A DNA stretch of 64,000 nt, taken from Neisseria brasiliensis (GTDB lineage: Bacteria; Pseudomonadota; Gammaproteobacteria; Burkholderiales; Neisseriaceae). A program made the translations under genes and the position numbers. Each line of letters begins with the position of its first letter. Position 1 is the stretch's first letter. The notes under the pieces are model-generated. The model saw only the letters and a list, made by a program, of their open reading frames with translations, was not told where the DNA came from and did not search any database. The stretch is from contig NZ_CP046027.1 of the NCBI RefSeq assembly GCF_009671065.1, positions 1,612,001-1,676,000 on the forward strand, given 5' to 3'. This document shows positions 9,864-18,115 of the stretch, piece after piece.

Positions 9864-9882
9864 TGCTTTCACCTGATTGAAC

Positions 9883-9923
9883 AAAAAGGCCGTCTGAAAT
9901 CAAATTCTTTCAGACGGCCTTTC
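9883..9923. terminator. DUS-hairpin terminator between tsaD and dsbC
   Basis: AAAAAGGCCGTCTGAAA and TTTCAGACGGCCTTT face each other between convergent genes, flanked by A and T runs that suit termination from both sides. Confidence 0.85.
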
Positions 9924-9939
9924 ATGTATCTAAACCAAT

Positions 9940-10746
9940 TTATTTTTGGTTTTTCTCAATAATTTCTTTCAGCTGTGGCATCGGGCTGTAACCACTTTGC
10001 GTGCGGCCGTTCGGGAACACGATGGTTGGTGTGCCGGTGAAGCCCAGTTGCTCGCCCAGAGACATGGTTTCGGCAACCGGATTGTCACAGGCTTTGGCGG
10101 CAGGCGGGGTTTTGCCTTCGCGCATCCATTCTGTCCATGCTTTGGTGGCGTTTGGTTGGCACCAGATGTTTTCCGCTTTGCGTTGTGCATCAGGGTGCAG
10201 GCTGGCGATTGGCATCATGAAGTTGTAAATGGTGATGTCGGTCATTTTGGCAAATTCGTGCTCTAAGCGTTTACAGAATGGGCAATCCGGGTCGCTGAAC
10301 ACGGCTACTTTTAATTTGCCGTTGCCACGCACTTCTTTAATCGCTTTGTCCAAAGGCAGGCTGTCGAAATCAAGCTTGTTCAATTCCGCCGCGCGCTCGT
10401 CGGTCAGGCTCTCGCGTGAGTTGACATCAATCAAATCGCCGACCAGCATGTAATCGCCTTTTGAGTCGGTGTAGATAATCTGATTGCCGCTCACAACCAC
10501 TTCATACACGCCTTGCATCGGGGTTTCGCCCACGCTTATCACTTTTAATTCTTGCGCTTCATACACTTTTTCCAGCTTGGTTTTCAGTGATTCGGCTACG
10601 CTTTTATCGGCGGCTTTCGGTGCGGCAGCAGAAGCGGCTGCAGCAGGAGCGGAAGCGGCACCTTTATTGGTCACGGTGGTTTGGCCGCAGGCAACCAAAG
10701 GCAGCATGGCCAATGGCAGTAATGTGTTGATTAATTTCAATTTCAT
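9940..10746 (-). CDS. dsbC: Thiol:disulfide interchange protein DsbC, probable lipoprotein
   Basis: Periplasmic disulfide isomerase of 268 residues. The open frame extends to 10785, but the ATG at 10746 starts the signal sequence (MKLKLINTLLPLAMLPLVACGQ), whose LVAC at 17-20 looks like a lipobox. An Ala-rich linker (about 28-45) is followed by the N-terminal dimerisation domain and a thioredoxin fold with catalytic C155-P-F-C158. Further cysteines in IWCQP and KACDNP match the second structural disulfide of DsbC. Substrates are misoxidised envelope proteins. Monocistronic. Confidence 0.93.
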   Translation of the reverse strand: MKLKLINTLLPLAMLPLVACGQTTVTNKGAASAPAAAASAAAPKAADKSVAESLKTKLEKVYEAQELKVISVGETPMQGVYEVVVSGNQIIYTDSKGDYMLVGDLIDVNSRESLTDERAAELNKLDFDSLPLDKAIKEVRGNGKLKVAVFSDPDCPFCKRLEHEFAKMTDITIYNFMMPIASLHPDAQRKAENIWCQPNATKAWTEWMREGKTPPAAKACDNPVAETMSLGEQLGFTGTPTIVFPNGRTQSGYSPMPQLKEIIEKNQK

Positions 10747-10899
10747 GTTGCTCTGAATGAGAATGTAAAAACCGCATTGTAGCAAAACTCGGCGCGCTAT
10801 GCAGATAAGTTTATTGCTGTATCGCTTGCTGATAAAATGGCTTTTTTCAGGCCGTCTGAAACATCAGGCGCGCGAAACCCAAACTAATTGATTTGAATC

Positions 10900-13068
10900 A
10901 TGATTTATCATCATATTGCCCTTAATGTGCCGCTTTCAGACGGCCTGCTGACTTATGCGCACCACGAAGCCTTGCCGGTTGGCACGCGCGTGGTGGTGCC
11001 GTTTCGCAACAAACCGCAAGTCGGCATGGTGTGGGCAAACGATGTCATGCCCGATATTGATGTGCGCAAGATTCAAAGTGTTCAGACGGCCTTTACCGAC
11101 GAACCGCCGCTGCCGCAGGATTGGCGCGCATTGTTGGCGTTTACCGCGCGCTATTACCATTATCCGCTGGGGCAGGCCGTGTTCACCGCGTTGCCGCAAG
11201 GCTTGAAGGAAACCAAGCCTGTGGCCATGCCCGAGCCGCCGCTGTTTTACCGTTTAAACGAATCCGGCAGGGCGCAAACGCCGCCGCCCGAGCGCTTCCA
11301 TAAAAAACGCGCCGTGTGGGAGGCTTTGCTTTCAGACGGCCTGACGCTATCCGTTTTAAAAAAAATCCACAGCCAAGCAGAAAAATTGTTAGACGAATGG
11401 GCGGAACAAGGCTGGATAGACACGTTTCATGCCGCCGCGCCCAAATTGATGCCATCTGAACACATATTAAACGCCGAGCAGCAACACGCTTCGCAGCAGA
11501 TTCAGACGGCCTTTGGGCAGTTTCAGCCGTTTTTGCTCTACGGCATCACCGGCAGCGGCAAAACCGAAGTGTATTTCGATGCGATTGCCCAAGTGTTGGC
11601 GCAGGGCAAACAGGTGTTGTTTTTACTGCCCGAAATCAATTTGACGCCGCAGCTGTTGAAGCGCGTGCAAAACCGTTTTGCAGATGTGCTGACCGCCGTG
11701 CTACACAGCCAAACCGCCGCAGGAAAACGCACGCAGGATTATTTGCGCGCGATGTCGGGGCAGGCAAAGTTGGTGATCGGCACACGGCTGGCGGTGTTTA
11801 CGCCGATGGGCGAAATCGGCCTAATTGTGGTCGATGAAGAACATGATTCGTCGTTCAAGCAAGACAACGAATTGCGCTACCATGCGCGTGATTTGGCGGT
11901 ATGGCGGGCGAAACAGGCGGATTGTCCGATTGTGTTGGGCAGCGCGACACCGAGCTTGGAAAGCTGGCACAAGGCGCAGAGTGGTGCTTATCAGCTGCTC
12001 GAATTAACCGAACGCGCCCATACCGCCGCGCAGTTGCCGCAAGTGGAGATTTTGAACGTAGGCCGTCTGAAACTCGACAACGGCTTTTCGCCGCAAGCCT
12101 TGAAATTGCTTCAGCAAAATTTTGCAGCGGGCGGCATGTCGCTGGTGTATCTCAACCGCCGCGGCTTTTCACCGGCCTTGTTTTGCGGCGATTGCGGCCA
12201 TACCTTCGGTTGCCCGAATTGTTCGGCCAAGATGGTGTTGCATCAACGCGCGCGGCAATTGCGCTGCCACCATTGCGACCACTGCGAGCCGGTGCCTTAT
12301 AAATGCCCCGATTGCGGCAATCAGGATTTGACCGCCGTCGGCCACGGCACGCAGCGCGTGGAAGAAACGCTGCGAAATTTCTTGCCGCAAGCCAAAGTGG
12401 TGCGCGTGGATCGCGACAGCACCTCACACAAAGACGATTGGGCGGATTTGTACCAACGCATTGCTGCCGATGACGTGGATATTTTGGTCGGCACGCAAAT
12501 GCTGGCGAAAGGGCACGATTTCGCGCGGCTGAATCTGGTGATTGTGCTGAATGCCGACGGCAGCTTATACAGCTCCGATTTCCGCGCCCCCGAGCGTTTG
12601 TTTGCCGAGCTGATGCAAGTATCCGGCCGAGCGGGGCGTGCCGACAAAGCAGGGCAGGTGTTGATACAGACGCAATTGCCCGACCATGCTGTATTTGCCG
12701 CTGTGAAGGCGCAGGATTACCGCCATTTTGCTGCCAACGAATTGAGCGAGCGCGAAATGTTTGCCATGCCGCCATTCGGTTTTCAGACGGCCATCCGCGC
12801 CGATGCGCCGAATGTGGCGCAGGCGATGGATTTTTTGAACGAGATGAAAGCCCTAGTTCAGCCCTTGCTGCAAGAGAGCGTGACCCAGTTCGGCCCTGCG
12901 CCCATGCTGATGGTGCGGCTGGCCGAGCGCGAACGGGCGCAGCTTTTTCTGGAATCGACTTCACGCAAGGATTTGCATCATGCGGTAAGTTTGTGGGTGC
13001 AGGTGTTGCAGCAAAACCGCGACCACAAAATCCGCTGGAGTGTGGATGTAGATGTGCAGGATATGTAG
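10900..13068 (+). CDS. priA: Primosomal replication helicase PriA
   Basis: Superfamily 2 helicase of 722 residues that restarts stalled forks. Order: N-terminal DNA-binding domain, helicase with Walker A GITGSGKT at 215-222 and DEEH from 312, then the zinc-binding insertion (about 429-470) with eight or more cysteines in CxxC pairs, then the second helicase lobe with SGRAGRADK. The gene carries at least six DUS cores (near 10935, 11083, 11331, 11503, 12061 and 12783), more than any other gene here. A run of eight As lies near 11358. No Shine-Dalgarno is obvious before the ATG. Confidence 0.96.
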   Translation: MIYHHIALNVPLSDGLLTYAHHEALPVGTRVVVPFRNKPQVGMVWANDVMPDIDVRKIQSVQTAFTDEPPLPQDWRALLAFTARYYHYPLGQAVFTALPQGLKETKPVAMPEPPLFYRLNESGRAQTPPPERFHKKRAVWEALLSDGLTLSVLKKIHSQAEKLLDEWAEQGWIDTFHAAAPKLMPSEHILNAEQQHASQQIQTAFGQFQPFLLYGITGSGKTEVYFDAIAQVLAQGKQVLFLLPEINLTPQLLKRVQNRFADVLTAVLHSQTAAGKRTQDYLRAMSGQAKLVIGTRLAVFTPMGEIGLIVVDEEHDSSFKQDNELRYHARDLAVWRAKQADCPIVLGSATPSLESWHKAQSGAYQLLELTERAHTAAQLPQVEILNVGRLKLDNGFSPQALKLLQQNFAAGGMSLVYLNRRGFSPALFCGDCGHTFGCPNCSAKMVLHQRARQLRCHHCDHCEPVPYKCPDCGNQDLTAVGHGTQRVEETLRNFLPQAKVVRVDRDSTSHKDDWADLYQRIAADDVDILVGTQMLAKGHDFARLNLVIVLNADGSLYSSDFRAPERLFAELMQVSGRAGRADKAGQVLIQTQLPDHAVFAAVKAQDYRHFAANELSEREMFAMPPFGFQTAIRADAPNVAQAMDFLNEMKALVQPLLQESVTQFGPAPMLMVRLAERERAQLFLESTSRKDLHHAVSLWVQVLQQNRDHKIRWSVDVDVQDM

Positions 13069-13139
13069 AAATAGTCTTTATAAATCAAAATAATACGGCC
13101 TTGCCGGCACCTTTAAACGACTATATTTTTAGATAAAAC

Positions 13140-13167
13140 GAGGCCGTCTGAATCTTCAGACGGCCTC
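13140..13167. terminator. DUS-hairpin terminator between priA and sulP
   Basis: GAGGCCGTCTGAA and TTCAGACGGCCTC are separated by two bases, a near-perfect palindrome between convergent genes. Confidence 0.8.
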
Positions 13168-13188
13168 GTTTGCTTGATTCAATCCCAT

Positions 13189-14922
13189 TCAAATCATCGG
13201 TGACCACACGCTTTCTTCTTTTAACAGGGTATCGACCGCTTCGGCAGTACTGACAAAAACCTTGCCGGAGAGACTTTTGATCATCACCGAATGCTGCAGC
13301 TTGTCTGCCAACGGGCCTTTGATGTCGGCAAAGTGCAGCGAAATTTGCTGTTTTTGCAAATCGTAATTAAGCGCGAGCAACATTTCTTGTGCGGTTAAGT
13401 CGATGTTATTCACAGCGGAAAGCATTAAAATCAAATGCTTGTAGTCGGGTTGCGTGGCTAGAGTGCGTTCCAAATAATGGCGGATGGGCTGGGCATTGCC
13501 GTAAAACATGCTTTCATCGATGCGCACAATCAGCAGGCTGCTGTATTGCGTGGTCGCGTAGCGCTTGATGTTGCGGAAGTGGCCGTCTGCCGTTTGACCG
13601 ACAACGGTTAAATGCGGATGGCTCGATTGCCAAATCAAACCGGCAAACGACACCAAAATCCCCAACACCAAACCAATATTCAAACCAAATAGCAACACGC
13701 CGAAGCAGGCCGTCAGAAAGGCGGCGACATCGGTTTTGTCGCTGCGGACGGCGCGTTTGAGCGTGTCCCAATCCATCATGCTGAGAATCGCCACCATGAT
13801 GTTGGCCGCCAACACGGCATAAGGCAAAGGCTCGAGATAATCGGTCAGCAGCAATAAAAAAGCTGCCATGACACCGACTGAAATGATGCTTGCCAACGGC
13901 GTTTGCGCACCGGCATCGACATTCACCGCCGTGCGCGAGAAGCCGCCGACCACGGGGAAACTTTGGAAAAACGCACCAATCATGTTTGCCCAGCCCAAGC
14001 CTTTTAATTCCTGATTGGTGTCGAAGGCTTCCTGCCGTTTGCGCGCGCAACTGGCGGCCACGGAATTGCTGGAAACGAAGGTAATCAGCGCAATCAAGGC
14101 GGCAGTGGGCAGCAGCTGGATGACTTGGTTCAACACATCATGCAGGCCGCCTGAAAATGGCAGCACAAAATGCGGCAGCTTGGTCGGCACATGCTCAATC
14201 ACAGCGATACCGCGGTGTTGGAAATCCAGCAATAAGCTAAACACCACCGCCGCAATCATGATGATTAAAGGCAGCAGGCGCACGATAAATTGGGCGGTTT
14301 TCGGCGCGAGCCAATGCGTCAGCCAGCGGTTGAGATAATAGCGGTTGATGAAAAACAGGCCGAACGCCAGCGCACCGACCATCATTGTCGGCAAATGCAG
14401 TGTGTGAATGCGGTGGGTAAACGCCAAGGCGTAATCGATGATGGTGCTGCCGGAAAGATTAATACCGACTAAAAATTTGATTTGGCTGATAAAAACCAGA
14501 ACCGATGCGCCGGTGACAAAACCGGCCGTGCCCCCTTGACTGATAAAGCGGGTAATCCAACCCAAGCGAAACAGCGAAGCCAACCACAATAATGCACCCA
14601 TCAGCAAAGCCAAAAATCCGGCCAAGAGCGCATATTGCTCCGGCGGCAGATGTTGGTAGTTTTGCAGCGCATGGGCGGTCATGATGGCGGTCACGGCGAC
14701 AGGCCCCACCGCATTGACATTGCTCGCACCAATCCACGCATACACCAATACCGGCACAATCGCGCTGTATAAACCATACACCGGCGGCAAGCCCGCCAGC
14801 GCGGCATAACCCAAGCTTTGCGGAATCACGATGATGCCGACAATCAGCCCGGCCATAATATCTTGGCTCAGACAGCGGCGGTCGTAGCGGCGCAGCCAAT
14901 CAGGTAGAAAAGATAAAGGCAT
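13189..14922 (-). CDS. SulP family anion (sulfate) permease with STAS domain
   Basis: Inner-membrane transporter of 577 residues of the SLC26/SulP family. The N-terminal half has about 12 membrane segments with the SulP signature region (AGLIVGIIVIPQSLGYAALA). The C-terminal 130 residues form a STAS domain (YSSLLIVRIDESMFYGNA..., LILMLSAVNNIDLTAQEML). I prefer the ATG at 14922 over a TTG at 14937. Substrate is inferred: family members move sulfate, bicarbonate or other anions. It diverges from a persulfide-dioxygenase-like gene, suggesting a sulfur-related job. Confidence 0.88.
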   Translation of the reverse strand: MPLSFLPDWLRRYDRRCLSQDIMAGLIVGIIVIPQSLGYAALAGLPPVYGLYSAIVPVLVYAWIGASNVNAVGPVAVTAIMTAHALQNYQHLPPEQYALLAGFLALLMGALLWLASLFRLGWITRFISQGGTAGFVTGASVLVFISQIKFLVGINLSGSTIIDYALAFTHRIHTLHLPTMMVGALAFGLFFINRYYLNRWLTHWLAPKTAQFIVRLLPLIIMIAAVVFSLLLDFQHRGIAVIEHVPTKLPHFVLPFSGGLHDVLNQVIQLLPTAALIALITFVSSNSVAASCARKRQEAFDTNQELKGLGWANMIGAFFQSFPVVGGFSRTAVNVDAGAQTPLASIISVGVMAAFLLLLTDYLEPLPYAVLAANIMVAILSMMDWDTLKRAVRSDKTDVAAFLTACFGVLLFGLNIGLVLGILVSFAGLIWQSSHPHLTVVGQTADGHFRNIKRYATTQYSSLLIVRIDESMFYGNAQPIRHYLERTLATQPDYKHLILMLSAVNNIDLTAQEMLLALNYDLQKQQISLHFADIKGPLADKLQHSVMIKSLSGKVFVSTAEAVDTLLKEESVWSPMI

Positions 14923-14937
14923 AGTGAATCTCAACAA

Positions 14938-15015
14938 AATCTAAGAATTTTTTATTTTATATATAATAAAAATATAATATAATGGTTTCGTGATGAAATC
15001 AATCAGGAGAAAAAC
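14938..15015. promoter_or_regulatory. AT-rich divergent promoter region between sulP and the metallo-hydrolase gene
   Basis: A strongly AT-rich stretch holds the perfect palindrome TTATATATAA at 14957-14966 and two overlapping TATAAT hexamers at 14973-14978 and 14978-14983 facing the hydrolase gene. The palindrome could be an operator for an ArsR-type sulfur sensor such as BigR, whose sites are AT-rich palindromes; this is inference only. Confidence 0.5.
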
Positions 15016-15891
15016 ATGACCATGCAGATAAAATCGTTTTTGGATCCCGACACCGAAACCTTCAGCCATATTTTGACTGACGAAGGCAGCAAGCTGTGTG
15101 CCGTTATCGATCCGGTATTGGATTTTGACCCTAAAGCCGGCCGTGTTTCTTATAATAATGCCGATAAACTGATTGATTTTGTGCGGCAAAACCAGCTGCA
15201 GCTTGAATATATCATCGAAACCCACGCCCATGCTGACCATTTATCGGCTGCGCCTTATCTAAAGCGCGAGTTGGGCGGGCGTTTGGTCATCGGCAAACAC
15301 ATCGAAAAAGTGCAGAAAGTATTCAAGCCCTTGTTTAATTTAGGCGATGATTTCAAAACCGATGCACGTCAATTCGATATTCTAACCGAAGAGGGCAGCG
15401 AACTGTGTTTAGGCAGCTTGCGCATCAAGGCGATCCATGTGCCGGGACATACCCCTGCCGACATGGCGTATCTGGTTTCAGACGGCCTGAAAACGGCGAT
15501 GTTTGTCGGCGATACTTTGTTCGCACCCGATGTCGGCACCGCGCGTTGCGATTTTCCCAAAGGCAGCAGCAGCGATTTATATGATTCCATACAGCGTTTG
15601 CTGGCGTTGCCCGATGAAACCGAGCTGTATTTGTGCCATGATTATCCGCCGGAAGAACGAACGACACACATTGCCAAAATTACCGTGGGCGAACAAAAAC
15701 GCAGTAATATTCATGTCAAACAAGGAACGGACAAAGCCGCATTTGTCAAAATGCGCGACGAGCGCGATGCCACATTGGCCATGCCGCGCCTGATTTTACC
15801 GTCGGTGCAGACCAATATTAATGCCGGCCAATTACCGCAACCGGAAGACAACGGCGTGCGCTATCTGAAAATTCCGCTGAATCAGTTGTAG
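15016..15891 (+). CDS. MBL-fold metallo-hydrolase, persulfide dioxygenase-like
   Basis: Metallo-beta-lactamase-fold protein of 291 residues. The metal motif THAHADH gives H70, H72, D74 and H75, with further ligands likely in VPGHTPAD, FVGDTLF and LCHDYPP. This pattern and the length match the ETHE1/Blh group, which oxidises glutathione persulfide to sulfite, rather than glyoxalase II. AGGAG lies six bases before the ATG. Two in-frame ATGs (residues 1 and 3) are possible starts. Divergence from a SulP permease fits export or uptake of a sulfur oxyanion product. The physiological substrate is not proven by sequence. Confidence 0.85.
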   Translation: MTMQIKSFLDPDTETFSHILTDEGSKLCAVIDPVLDFDPKAGRVSYNNADKLIDFVRQNQLQLEYIIETHAHADHLSAAPYLKRELGGRLVIGKHIEKVQKVFKPLFNLGDDFKTDARQFDILTEEGSELCLGSLRIKAIHVPGHTPADMAYLVSDGLKTAMFVGDTLFAPDVGTARCDFPKGSSSDLYDSIQRLLALPDETELYLCHDYPPEERTTHIAKITVGEQKRSNIHVKQGTDKAAFVKMRDERDATLAMPRLILPSVQTNINAGQLPQPEDNGVRYLKIPLNQL

Positions 15892-16000
15892 CTTGTTCAG
15901 ACGGCGTTTGGGATGGCCGTCTGAAACGCAAAGCCGCAGTGTAGAACATGCGGCTTTGCTGGGGATGCCGTCTGAAATGCTTTATGTGTTTCAGACGGCC
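15892..16000. terminator. Stacked hairpins downstream of the metallo-hydrolase gene
   Basis: Three inverted repeats follow the stop codon: a DUS-like pair with a one-base variant arm, GCAAAGCCGCA (15928-15938) with TGCGGCTTTGC (15949-15959), and an AT-type DUS pair (about 15965-16000). Together they probably terminate the upstream transcript. No gene lies here. Confidence 0.65.
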
Positions 16001-16147
16001 TTGAGACCTTTGCAAAACCCTAGATTTGAGTACAGTTCAAAGTTGTAGCAGCGCAGAAAGCGCAGACATATCATGAAGATAGGCAAGCTTTCGAGCAGCG
16101 CACAACGAAGAAATGTGCCAAAGATGGGGATTTTGCAAAGGTCTCAA
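16001..16147. repeat. 147-bp MITE-like element with IS1106/IS5-type terminal inverted repeats
   Basis: The element begins with TTGAGACCTTTGCAAAA (16001-16017) and ends with its exact complement (16131-16147), giving 17-base perfect termini. The interior has no open frame and carries partial inner complementarity. GAGACCTTTGCAAAA is, to my knowledge, the end sequence of neisserial IS5-family elements such as IS1106, so this looks like a non-autonomous derivative. A clear target duplication is not visible. It sits directly upstream of the dacB promoter. Confidence 0.75.
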
Positions 16148-16187
16148 CCTTTTTATGTAAACCAAGACTCAGGCCGTCTGAATGGCT

Positions 16188-16193
16188 TATAAT
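16188..16193 (+). promoter_or_regulatory. Probable -10 element of the dacB promoter
   Basis: A perfect TATAAT lies 37 bases before the dacB ATG. A DUS occupies the spacer and -35 zone, so the -35 match is poor. Confidence 0.45.
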
Positions 16194-16230
16194 ATTGCCG
16201 TTTTACCCAAACCAATCTCTTGAAATCACA

Positions 16231-17643
16231 ATGAAATTACGCGAAAGCCTTACTCTTTTCATGCTCACCGCCTTCTCGTTACCCGCTATGGCCTTAAACT
16301 TCGGAAAAATCCCTGCCGATGAAATTTCGGTGTATGTGCAGGATTTGGACACGGGCAAAGTGCAGATTGACCACCGTTCGGGCGTGTCGGTGAATCCGGC
16401 TTCCACCATGAAACTGGTGACCGCGTTTGCCGCGTTTCAAGCCTTGGGCAAGGATTATCGCTGGACGACCCACTTCAAAAGTGCGGCGCCTATTGTTGGT
16501 GACACGCTTAACGGCGATATTTATTGGGAAGGCAGCGGCGATCCGGTGCTCGATCAAGATGGTCTGATTGCTTTGCAGCAGCAATTGCGCGACCGCGGTA
16601 TCCGTAATATTGCCGGACAACTGGTGCTCGACCGCAGCCTGTGGGGCGACATCAGAAACAGCAAGGAATTTGCCGCCGACGAAGCCGAGACCTACATGAC
16701 GCCGCCCGACCCCAACCGCTTGGCGTATAAAGTGGTGGCGGTGAAGGGCGAACGCAGTCCTTTGGGTGATATTGTGTGGACGACCAATCCGCCGCTCCCT
16801 AATATCAAGCTCGACAATCAAACCACCATTGTCCCATCTGCTGCCGAATGCAAATCCATCAGCCACTACATGAGCGGACGATACAGCGGCGGCGCATTGA
16901 TTATCAGCGGCAATGTGCCGGAAACCTGCTTGAGCGAGACTTTGTATGTGAACATGCTCACGTCGCAAGATTTTGCCCGCCGCAGTTTCATCAACCAATG
17001 GCGCGCTGCCGGGGGCACGATTTCAGACGGTCTAAAAGTCGCCGCCACGCCGTCTGAAGCCAAGACCTTAGCCAGCTTGCAATCCAAGCCTTTGAGTGAG
17101 ATTTTGGCGGATATGAACAAGTTTTCCAATAATCTGATTGCGCGTTCGGTGTTTTTAAAACTGGGGCAAGACAAGGATTTACATGAAGCCTTGCATCGAG
17201 CTGATTCGGCGGTGAAGCTGGAATTGGGCATGGCGGGTGTGGATACCACCCATTTGGTGCTGGAAAACGGCTCGGGCTTGTCGCGCAAAGAACGCGTCAC
17301 CGCGAAAATGATGGGGCAATTATTGGAACAAGCCTATTTCAGCCGCTATAAAGATGAGTTTATCAATACCTTACCAATTGCTGGTGTGGACGGCACGCTG
17401 AAAACGCGTTTGAAACAAGCCGGAGACAACCTGCGATTGAAAACCGGCACACTTAAAAATGTGCGTGCGTTGGCAGGCTATTGGCTGGGTGAGCAGCCCA
17501 AAGTCGTGGTGGTGGTGATCAACAGCCCGAATTCGGATGCTTATTTAAAAGATATGGATAGGCTGGTGTCGGAAATTGTTTTGCCCGGCGGCAAAAGCTG
17601 GGTGGCATTAGGTAACACTTGCGAAGTGCGGCAAGATGTTTGA
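16231..17643 (+). CDS. dacB: Penicillin-binding protein 3, D-alanyl-D-alanine carboxypeptidase/endopeptidase (PBP4 class)
   Basis: Class C low-molecular-mass PBP of 470 residues acting on peptidoglycan in the periplasm. The frame is open from a TTG at 16195, but the ATG at 16231 starts the signal peptide (MKLRESLTLFMLTAFSLPAMA). The active-site motif S58-T-M-K61 follows, then a long insertion domain typical of PBP4/PBP3, then FSNN as the SxN motif and LKTGTLKN as the KTG motif. Two DUS-like sequences lie in the coding region near 17020-17060. Monocistronic, with a DUS terminator after the stop. Confidence 0.93.
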   Translation: MKLRESLTLFMLTAFSLPAMALNFGKIPADEISVYVQDLDTGKVQIDHRSGVSVNPASTMKLVTAFAAFQALGKDYRWTTHFKSAAPIVGDTLNGDIYWEGSGDPVLDQDGLIALQQQLRDRGIRNIAGQLVLDRSLWGDIRNSKEFAADEAETYMTPPDPNRLAYKVVAVKGERSPLGDIVWTTNPPLPNIKLDNQTTIVPSAAECKSISHYMSGRYSGGALIISGNVPETCLSETLYVNMLTSQDFARRSFINQWRAAGGTISDGLKVAATPSEAKTLASLQSKPLSEILADMNKFSNNLIARSVFLKLGQDKDLHEALHRADSAVKLELGMAGVDTTHLVLENGSGLSRKERVTAKMMGQLLEQAYFSRYKDEFINTLPIAGVDGTLKTRLKQAGDNLRLKTGTLKNVRALAGYWLGEQPKVVVVVINSPNSDAYLKDMDRLVSEIVLPGGKSWVALGNTCEVRQDV

Positions 17644-17660
17644 TTAGGTTGAATTTATAT

Positions 17661-17700
17661 AACAAGCCGTCTGAAACCATGGGGTTTCAGACGGCCTGTT
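17661..17700 (+). terminator. DUS-hairpin terminator after dacB
   Basis: AACAAGCCGTCTGAAACC pairs with GGTTTCAGACGGCCTGTT with one mismatch. Confidence 0.8.
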
Positions 17701-18115
17701 TGTTAATTTAAAAGCTTCACAAAGATTTCAGATTGCTTCTGTTGTTCAATTACTTTTTATTTCAAATGATTAGCTGAAAACTAGGAAGATAGTTTCATGT
17801 TGGGTGCAAAAATAAAGCAGGTTAATTATGTAGTAAATATTTGTTTTATTTATAAAATTGAATAGATTTTATTCGATTATCAAAAAAATCATGGCCGGTC
17901 GCTTTGCAAGGCGCGGGAATTGCGGTATGCTGAAACCAAATATTTACAAATCTTGATGTAATTTAAACATATCTAATTGTAAATGAAATAAATTTGTCTT
18001 GAATGCGCATGAAAAACGCATAAAAGCCAAGTTGTTGTTTTCTTAACAGAAGAAAAAAGCTCAGATCTGAATCTGCTTATCAAAAGTAAGTTTATTAAAA
18101 ATGAGGAGCGATAAC
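17701..18115 (+). promoter_or_regulatory. Long AT-rich upstream region of putP
   Basis: No gene is visible in these 415 bases. The region is AT-rich apart from a short GC-rich island near 17890-17930. It carries AGTAAATATTT at 17832-17842 and TTGAATA at 17858-17864, a pair also found upstream of cstA. AGGAG at 18103-18107 sets the putP start. Confidence 0.4.

Noticed and set aside
12152..12964. 270-codon minus-strand ORF opposite priA
   Set aside because: Low-complexity Arg/Pro/Ala shadow of a GC-rich gene with strong PriA motifs on the other strand.
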